From contig NC_005042.1 in NCBI RefSeq assembly GCF_000007925.1, forward strand, positions 1,550,001 through 1,614,000: DNA of 64,000 bases. Direction: 5' to 3'. Below are positions 57,961-64,000 of this stretch, in pieces. Source of the DNA: Prochlorococcus marinus subsp. marinus str. CCMP1375 (GTDB lineage: Bacteria > Cyanobacteriota > Cyanobacteriia > PCC-6307 > Cyanobiaceae). A program made the position numbers and the translations under genes. Within the stretch, counting starts at the first letter, position 1. Each line of letters opens with the position of its first letter. The notes beneath the pieces were generated by a model that saw nothing but the letters and a program-made list of their open reading frames with translations, did no database searches and was not told the origin of the DNA.

Positions 57961-59661
57961 TTATTGGTAATTTTTTCTCTTAGACATTTTGCCTATACCT
58001 GAGTTAAAAGTATTAGTAGGATCAAGTTCTCTATAAAAAACTTCTAATGATTTTTCAGCCTTATATAAATGACCAACATTATGTTCGGCAGGATATTTTG
58101 CATTTATTGAATCCAAGAATTTCAGTATTTTTTCTTTTAATAATTTTGAATCGACTCCTTTTTTAACGACAAAATCTAAGTGGAATACCATGCAAAGAAA
58201 ATGCGCCATCTCAAATGAATCTGACATTTCATTAAGAATATCCTGAGGTAATAATTGATCCCAATCTTTAAAGTTACGTGGAAATGCAATATCTAAAGGT
58301 AGTAGATCTCCTGCTAAGTCCGGATTAAGTATTTTATATCTAGCAGGAGCTGCTCCTGCAACATATCTATGCAATAATGCATCTTTGCCTTCACTCTCTG
58401 TACATTCTATATATTCAAAATCTTCACTTTTTTCTGTTTCAATATCTAATAATAGTTTCATTTCTTCAATAGAGTTATTACTAGCCAAGAGCAACATATA
58501 ATAATTAAATTTCTTGCGGAAAGATAGTAGCCTTATTGGCAGGTGGTTAGGAAGAATATCTGCTATAAATTGCATCAATCTATCTGAAATATTTTCTGGT
58601 AGAAAAGTTACTTGTCCTGTTAACTGATCTATATATCGTTTGGCTTCTAAAAGTTTAGGTAAATACTTAGTTCCAAAATATTTTAGAAACAAAAAAGTGT
58701 CTTTACAATACTTAGCAGATCCATCAAAGTAACTAAAGTGCATATATTCTCCCATGTCAGGCAAAGAATTCATATTTGTCAATATTTTCTCTCTTAAATG
58801 CGTCAAATGTTCGGCATTATTTGTACCAACAAAGAAAACTTTTTCTCTTTCAGGAAGTGGAAAAGTGTCAAGTCTTACAGCAAAAACAGCGATTTTTCCT
58901 GCACATCCACTTGATTCAAACAGGCGTCTTGAATCTGAATTAAATCTAGCTGGTGAACTGGCATTAATATCTCTTACACGAAATTGGTATTCCTTATCAG
59001 ATGCTAAAGATTCTGTATCAGGAACGTTCTGAATATTAAAATTAATAGCCTGTAAATTTGTAAAAATTGATCTGGGAGATTTACCTAGATTTATGCCTAA
59101 ATGATTCACTAATTCTAACTTTCCTAACTCATTTAATCTTGCATAAAGCGAAAGCTCGGTATAAGCAGGTCCTCGATTAACCAAATTTCCTCCTGAATTA
59201 TTGCATACTCCACCAATAACTGATGCGCCAATGCAGGAGGATCCAATTACTGAATGCGGTCCTCGACGAAATGGCAATAATTTTTCTTCTAGATCATATA
59301 AAGTAGTACCTGGCAATGCGATTACTTGAGAAGCAGAATTAATTAAAATTAATTGTTTAATATGAAGACAGTTTATTATAACTATCTCTCGATCATAATT
59401 ATTTCCATCTGGTGTGGAACCTCCTGTTAAACCAGTATTAGCAGCTTGCATAATAATAATTTTTTCATGCCGAATACATTCTTCCAAAACCTGCCAAAGT
59501 TGAAATAAATCATTAGGGAAAACAACCATAGCAACAACTCCGCCTCCAACTCTTATCCCAGTGCTATAAAATAGGGTTTTATTCTTATCAAGTAAAATAT
59601 TTTTTCTGCCAGCAATAGAAATTATTTTACTATTAAAATCTGATTGAGAAGTATTATTCAT
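57961..59661 (-). CDS. dld: FAD-dependent D-lactate dehydrogenase, Dld type
   Basis: 566-residue membrane-associated respiratory D-lactate dehydrogenase resembling E. coli Dld closely over its length. Shared features: VMQAANTGLTGGSTPDGN-type FAD loop (here IIMQAANTGLTGGSTP), HSVIGSSCIGASVIGGVCNN, RLFESSGCAGKIAVFAVRLD, and the C-terminal FHLDFVVKKGVDSKLLKEKI then YPAEHNVGHLYKAEKSLE. Dld enzymes reduce quinone. Such proteins are unusual in cyanobacteria, and the strong proteobacterial likeness suggests lateral gain. The gene stands 122 nt downstream of the galM-like gene. Confidence 0.9.
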   Translation of the reverse strand: MNNTSQSDFNSKIISIAGRKNILLDKNKTLFYSTGIRVGGGVVAMVVFPNDLFQLWQVLEECIRHEKIIIMQAANTGLTGGSTPDGNNYDREIVIINCLHIKQLILINSASQVIALPGTTLYDLEEKLLPFRRGPHSVIGSSCIGASVIGGVCNNSGGNLVNRGPAYTELSLYARLNELGKLELVNHLGINLGKSPRSIFTNLQAINFNIQNVPDTESLASDKEYQFRVRDINASSPARFNSDSRRLFESSGCAGKIAVFAVRLDTFPLPEREKVFFVGTNNAEHLTHLREKILTNMNSLPDMGEYMHFSYFDGSAKYCKDTFLFLKYFGTKYLPKLLEAKRYIDQLTGQVTFLPENISDRLMQFIADILPNHLPIRLLSFRKKFNYYMLLLASNNSIEEMKLLLDIETEKSEDFEYIECTESEGKDALLHRYVAGAAPARYKILNPDLAGDLLPLDIAFPRNFKDWDQLLPQDILNEMSDSFEMAHFLCMVFHLDFVVKKGVDSKLLKEKILKFLDSINAKYPAEHNVGHLYKAEKSLEVFYRELDPTNTFNSGIGKMSKRKNYQ

Positions 59662-59783
59662 ATTGAAATCAAATGCTAATTTTGATCATGATAAAAATAA
59701 TCATCACTAGATAAATAAATCTCTATTAATTATTTGAAGTAAAATAAACAATCTAAATGAAAAAATTAATACATTCATGCAAT

Positions 59784-60641
59784 TTATTGTGAAACTAAAA
59801 AAGTGCAAATCAATTCTTTATATTCTCTTGGATTAAGAAATAATGTTTGTTCACCACTATTTAAAGAGTTTCTTGGACTAGTCCAGGGTTCCAGGCAAAC
59901 CATATTTCTAGGTGGATCAGTCCAAACAACTACATTATTAAAAGGGTAAAGATATTTCATTTCTATAGTTGTCCCTGTTAATAAATCTTTTAAGTAAAAA
60001 GGTCCTTTTCCATTGCTAAGAAAATCAACTCCTTCTGATAGTTTTTCTATTTGTTTAGATGTCAGAGATTCTTCTTTTTGCAGATGATTAAAACAAATAT
60101 CAGGCAATCCTGCTATCGATACTTCTGTCAAATCTGTTACTTTAAAATAAGGGTGGATACCAAAACTAAAGGGCATATTCTCTTCACCTCGGTTATGAAC
60201 AATACTCTTGATTTCCAAAGTATTTTTAGAAGGCCTTACCTCAATCGCAAGTGAAAAAAAATATGGATATGACGCAATGGTTTGTGGAGAATCATTCATG
60301 GTCAAGGAAAAGCCTTTGTGATCATTCAGCAAATTAATTTCCCAAATTGCATCTCTAGCAAAGCCATGTTGATTAAGCGAAAACTCACCCTGAGGCAACC
60401 GCAAAATACTTCTAGGCAAATCCCCACAAATAGGAAATAAAATGGGCATACCTCCTCTTACACTCTTAACTGTTTGTTGAAAACGATCTAGATCAAAATA
60501 TAAAACTTCCCTTCCATTGGAAAGCCATTCTGTGATCAAGCCTCCTCTTTCAGGGACTATTCTTAAGCGGCATTGATTGTTCTCATCAGAGTATTCCCAA
60601 TGAGAATAAGGCTCATTTCTTTCTGTTAATTGTACAGACAT
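59784..60641 (-). CDS. Aldose-1-epimerase family protein
   Basis: 285 residues of the GalM/YeaD superfamily. It has RLRIVPERGGLITEWLSNGR, RGGMPILFPICGDLP, FSLNQHGFARDAIWEINLLN with the catalytic His, FSFGIHPYFKV (second His) and VWTDPPRNMVCLEPWTSPRN. The last two match hexose-6-phosphate mutarotases. Probably equilibrates anomers of a sugar or sugar phosphate. It is 16 nt downstream of the hydrolase gene. Confidence 0.82.
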   Translation of the reverse strand: MSVQLTERNEPYSHWEYSDENNQCRLRIVPERGGLITEWLSNGREVLYFDLDRFQQTVKSVRGGMPILFPICGDLPRSILRLPQGEFSLNQHGFARDAIWEINLLNDHKGFSLTMNDSPQTIASYPYFFSLAIEVRPSKNTLEIKSIVHNRGEENMPFSFGIHPYFKVTDLTEVSIAGLPDICFNHLQKEESLTSKQIEKLSEGVDFLSNGKGPFYLKDLLTGTTIEMKYLYPFNNVVVWTDPPRNMVCLEPWTSPRNSLNSGEQTLFLNPREYKELICTFLVSQ

Positions 60642-60657
60642 TTTACGACAATTCTCT

Positions 60658-61563
60658 TTAAAGAGTTTTCAACCACTCTAAAAGTGCTGTGTTCACCTTC
60701 TCTGGCACTTCATCGTGAGGACAATGACCTGCGTCCAATATGACTTCTTTTGTGGAAGCAGGAGTGAATCGAGAATACATTGCTCTTTTACTTGGAGCAT
60801 TCATCCAAGGATCTTGATTACCCCAAACCAGAAGCAGAGGAGAACTTAATTGAGCAAATAATTCATCTAAAGGCCTTCCTTGAGGGCCAGCAGGTTCGAA
60901 TACACTTCTAAAAACACCAAAGGCTCCTTTATCAAGAGATGGTCTTCGAATCGACTCGACAAGATCATCGTCAACATTACTACTATCGATATAAACCTGA
61001 TTCAATGTCCTTCGAATAGTTGAAGGTTGTCTAAGGTTTTCAAAAAGTATTCTTTGGAAAAGGGCATTTTTTAAAAAAATGTCTGCAAATGTTTTTCTAG
61101 CAGTAGACCAAAATCCTTTAACAGTGACTTTCTCTTCACTAAATCTGCCTGCAGCATTCAACAAAACAACACCTGCAGCTTCATCTCCTAAGGCACAGCC
61201 TGCAGCTAAAGCTGCATATCCACCTAAAGAATTTCCCACTAAGACAGTAGGTCGACCAATCTTTTCTTTTACATAAGCACTAACTTGGTCTTTCCACAAA
61301 GGTCCTCCATATTCCAATCCTGCAGGTTTAGAACTTCTGCCAAATCCAAGTAAATCAATCGCATGCACTTCGCAAAAGGTACTAATTACTGGAAGATTAT
61401 GTCTCCAATGATCAGTAGAAGCCCCAAAGCCATGAATCAAGAGCACTGCTGGAGATTTAATTAAAGCTTCTCTTGATAAATCTGGTGAATTGCTACAGCA
61501 ATAAACAGAATGTCCCATATAAGTCCATAAATTATTTTTCTCTTGAGCTTGAACAGAAGTCAC
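60658..61563 (-). CDS. Alpha/beta-fold hydrolase
   Basis: 301 residues. The nucleophile elbow is VLVGNSLGGYAAL, the oxyanion region LLIHGFGASTDHWRHNLP, and the catalytic Asp/His occur in LLVWGNQDPWMNAPSKRAM and LDAGHCPHDEVPEKV. An uncharacterised cyanobacterial family similar to chlorophyllase-type or epoxide-hydrolase-like proteins. No signal peptide. Operon with the epimerase downstream. Confidence 0.85.
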   Translation of the reverse strand: MTSVQAQEKNNLWTYMGHSVYCCSNSPDLSREALIKSPAVLLIHGFGASTDHWRHNLPVISTFCEVHAIDLLGFGRSSKPAGLEYGGPLWKDQVSAYVKEKIGRPTVLVGNSLGGYAALAAGCALGDEAAGVVLLNAAGRFSEEKVTVKGFWSTARKTFADIFLKNALFQRILFENLRQPSTIRRTLNQVYIDSSNVDDDLVESIRRPSLDKGAFGVFRSVFEPAGPQGRPLDELFAQLSSPLLLVWGNQDPWMNAPSKRAMYSRFTPASTKEVILDAGHCPHDEVPEKVNTALLEWLKTL

Positions 61564-61685
61564 AACAATTTAATGGAAATAACTGGATTAAAATACTACT
61601 TAATTTGTGCACCAGATAGGACATGAGAGAAGCAAGCTAAATGCTTCTAAATGCTTCTATTGATTTAGATAATGCATTAAGGAAT

Positions 61686-63059
61686 TCAAAGCAAACCTAC
61701 AGGATCCGCAGCAATATCATCAGGTATTGCATTCCCTCCTCCAGGCTTTTTATCTTTAAGAACAATTCTAAGTAGCACAGGAGCAAGAAAAGTTGTTCCT
61801 ATAACCATCAAAAGAATTGCAGCTTCTAAGGAAGGTGTAAGTAATCCTGCACTAGTACCAAGACCTAGAAAAATCAATCCCACTTCGCCTCGAGGCATCA
61901 TTCCTAAACCAACAACTAATCTATTAGTTGGCTTATCAATTACAAAAGACCAACCAGCTGCAATCTTTCCAATAATTGCAACTATCAAAAGGAATCCTGC
62001 AACAATCAAAGCTGAGCGACTCGCTGGGTCTAAAGGGTTGATTACCGAGAGATCCATTCCAGCACCAACTAAAACAAAGAAAATTGTTGCGAATAAAGAT
62101 ACGAGAGGTAGAACAGATTGCTGAATTGCATGATTATTTTTTGAGCTACTCAGAATCAAGCCAGCAGCAAATGCACCCAAAGCAGCTTCAAGACCAATTG
62201 CTGTAGCTACAAAACAACTAAGAACCAAAATCACAAAAGAAGCTACTACTACCGCTCCTGGAGCCTTAAGCCTATCTAACAACCAATCAAAAGCTGGCGC
62301 TGCAGTTCTGCTTAAGCCAATGGGTGCTATTACAAAAACTGTTGCTGCAACAACAAGTTTCACAATTGGGGCAATTTCTAATGAACCACCTGTTGCCAAA
62401 GCTACTACAACCGCAAGAATAACAATTCCAAGAATGTCATCAAGAACAGCTGCTCCAATAACTATCTGTCCTTCACGAGTCTTTAGATAGCCAAGCTCTC
62501 CAAAAACACTTGCTGTTATACCAATACTTGTAGCTGTCATAGAAGCACCAGCAAATATTGCAGGTATTAAATCGACATGAAAAATAAACATCAATCCCAA
62601 TGTTCCAAATGCAAACGGCAATATCACACCTGCCATAGCAACAGTGAAGGCTTGGGTGCCAACTGCAACAAGCTCTTCTAATTCACTTTCTAAACCTGTT
62701 AGAAATAGCAATGCATATAGACCCAGAGTCGCAACAGCTTGCAAAGAGGGAAAAGTCTCAAAATACAAATCTGGCACTGCTTCTTTAGGTATCGAGGCAA
62801 GAGAACTAATTATATTGATCAAACCATTATTTAAAGAAGCATGAGCACTTGGTGGTATCAGCAAATGCAGGCCAGAAGCACCTATTAAGACACCTGCCAA
62901 AAGCTCTCCAACAATTGTTGGCAAACTCAATCTGACTAAGATCTCAGCCAATGTTCTTGCTGCAACAAATATCAAAAGAAATCTAATTACACCGATTAAT
63001 GTTTCTGCAACCTCTATATCGTGAGTGCTCAGAACAGAAATTACTGGTGAAAACAACAT
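61686..63059 (-). CDS. CPA2-family cation/proton antiporter
   Basis: 457-residue membrane protein with about 12-13 helices, of the NapA/Kef type. Visible: LVRLSLPTIVGELLAGVLIG at the start, the helix pair GASMTATSIGITASVFGELG, AAVLDDILGIVILAVVVALA with the paired Asp residues of the ion site, and a C-terminal IIGKIAAGWSFVIDKPTNRL. No RCK or TrkA-N domain follows. Likely Na+/H+ exchange at the plasma membrane, relevant to marine sodium. It diverges from glgP. Confidence 0.88.
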   Translation of the reverse strand: MLFSPVISVLSTHDIEVAETLIGVIRFLLIFVAARTLAEILVRLSLPTIVGELLAGVLIGASGLHLLIPPSAHASLNNGLINIISSLASIPKEAVPDLYFETFPSLQAVATLGLYALLFLTGLESELEELVAVGTQAFTVAMAGVILPFAFGTLGLMFIFHVDLIPAIFAGASMTATSIGITASVFGELGYLKTREGQIVIGAAVLDDILGIVILAVVVALATGGSLEIAPIVKLVVAATVFVIAPIGLSRTAAPAFDWLLDRLKAPGAVVVASFVILVLSCFVATAIGLEAALGAFAAGLILSSSKNNHAIQQSVLPLVSLFATIFFVLVGAGMDLSVINPLDPASRSALIVAGFLLIVAIIGKIAAGWSFVIDKPTNRLVVGLGMMPRGEVGLIFLGLGTSAGLLTPSLEAAILLMVIGTTFLAPVLLRIVLKDKKPGGGNAIPDDIAADPVGLL

Positions 63060-63223
63060 GATTTAATTGTTCAATCCTTTATTAAGAACTTAAATTACTC
63101 GATAGACAGTCTCTTAAGAACTCACCATAGAAAAGAACTGTAGGAAATCAGGTGTTGATCTGAAGTTACTCAAGATCTGAATCCAAAAGCTTGGCTAGCG
63201 TCCTTCAATATAAAACTCTACCC

Positions 63224-64000
63224 ATGAGCAGCTCTCAGCCTAAAGATCTGCGTCTGCCTACTCCTGGATGTTACGCAGATCCAATCAAAGCTGGCATTGA
63301 TGCAGATGCAGTCTTTGATGGAATGACTGAGCATCTATTTTTTAGCCTTGGGAAACTTGCTACAACAGCTAGTCTCAGAGATCTTTATATGGCATTGAGC
63401 TATGCAGTAAGAGATAGATTGATGACTAGATACCTTGCATCACAAGAAGCAATACGTGCAAAGCCACAGAAAACAGTAGCTTATTTGTCTGCAGAATTCT
63501 TAATTGGACCTCAATTAAACAATAATTTACTCAATCTAGGAATTACAAAAGAAGCAGAAGAAGCAGTAGGAAGATTTGGAATTGAATCGCTTAGTCATAT
63601 TCTTGAGGTAGAAGAAGAACCAGGCTTAGGTAATGGTGGTTTAGGAAGACTGGCAGCTTGTTACATGGAATCACTTGCCAGCTTGCAAGTTCCCGCAATT
63701 GGATATGGCATTCGTTATGAATTTGGTATTTTCAATCAACTGATAAGAGATGGATGGCAAGTTGAAGTAACAGATAAATGGCTCAAAGGAGGTTGGCCCT
63801 GGGAATTACCACAGCCTGATGAATCATGCTTTGTAGGATTTGGAGGTCGTACAGAAAGTTATGTAGATGAGAAAGGGAAATATCGCTCGCGCTGGATTCC
63901 ATCAGAACATGCTATAGGGGTTCCTCATGACATTCCTATTCTTGGATATAGAGTAAACAATTGTGATCGCCTACGTTTATGGAGGGCAGATGCAACTGAA
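63224..64000 (+). CDS. glgP: Glycogen phosphorylase, N-terminal part
   Basis: The first 259 codons of a glycogen/alpha-glucan phosphorylase, cut by the right edge of the window. It starts MSSSQPKDLRLPTPGCYADP, then has TVAYLSAEFLIGPQLNNNLL, EEEPGLGNGGLGRLAACYME and YGIRYEFGIFNQLIRDGWQV, all typical. The catalytic lysine with PLP is outside. It releases glucose-1-phosphate from glycogen at night. Confidence 0.95.
   Translation, partial: MSSSQPKDLRLPTPGCYADPIKAGIDADAVFDGMTEHLFFSLGKLATTASLRDLYMALSYAVRDRLMTRYLASQEAIRAKPQKTVAYLSAEFLIGPQLNNNLLNLGITKEAEEAVGRFGIESLSHILEVEEEPGLGNGGLGRLAACYMESLASLQVPAIGYGIRYEFGIFNQLIRDGWQVEVTDKWLKGGWPWELPQPDESCFVGFGGRTESYVDEKGKYRSRWIPSEHAIGVPHDIPILGYRVNNCDRLRLWRADATE

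Noticed and set aside
1-64000. Mobile elements, prophage genes or CRISPR arrays
   Set aside because: No transposase, integrase, phage structural gene or regularly spaced repeat was seen in either strand; the only perfect inverted repeats are short hairpins.

Overview
The window is chromosomal DNA of a marine picocyanobacterium, almost certainly a low-light-adapted Prochlorococcus. The evidence is the AT-rich compact layout, psaD, ndhN-ldpA, the cyanobacterial PanC-Cmk fusion, cyanobacterial GshA, a CAAD-domain protein, a CCB2/CCB4-type cytochrome b6 assembly factor, and a ho1-pebA-pebB operon for phycoerythrobilin of the kind kept by low-light clades. The species call rests on protein recognition by eye, not on a database search.

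Layout. 1-14905 (minus strand) is the S10-spc-alpha ribosomal superoperon, read right to left: rplC-D-W-B, rpsS, rplV, rpsC, rplP, rpmC, rpsQ, rplN-X-E, rpsH, rplF-R, rpsE, rplO, secY, adk, rpmJ, rpsM, rpsK, rpoA, rplQ, truA, rplM, rpsI. It has a roughly 300-nt structured leader in front of rplC. 15298-19071 (plus) carries ndhN, ldpA, tRNA-Gln, a HAD hydrolase and recA behind a LexA-type box. 19088-30338 is mixed-strand metabolism: a DinG-like protein, tyrA, crtD-like, fructosamine kinase, CAAD protein, a JAMM protease/E1-rhodanese pair, duplicated CobO, LarE-like, speD, recF and tRNA-Arg. 30351-40810 (minus) holds a hypothetical gene, ppc, gshA, trpE, psaD, a degenerate sensor kinase, rodA and mrp.

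40897-50770 carries hemF, an amidase-like protein, the CCB assembly factor, RNase D, an LpxB-like protein, tRNA-Cys, a clear Yfr1 small RNA, two very small proteins that standard ORF cut-offs miss, purM, panC-cmk and a tyrosine phosphatase. 50861-53158 is the ho1-pebA-pebB operon. From 53248 come a hypothetical gene, icd, a block (55278-59661) for hydroxy-acid use (DUF1537 sugar-acid kinase, FMN alpha-hydroxy-acid oxidase, Dld-type D-lactate dehydrogenase), then an aldose-epimerase-like gene, an alpha/beta hydrolase, a CPA2 antiporter, and the start of glgP at the right edge.

Most of the window is housekeeping. The parts that deserve attention are the lactate/hydroxy-acid block, the JAMM/E1-rhodanese pair, Yfr1 and a neighbouring hairpin element, the kinase that keeps its H-box but has lost its ATP-binding boxes, the duplicated CobO, recF without a canonical start codon, and a palindrome over the rplM ribosome-binding site. 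No insertion sequences, CRISPR arrays, rRNA genes or phage genes were seen.
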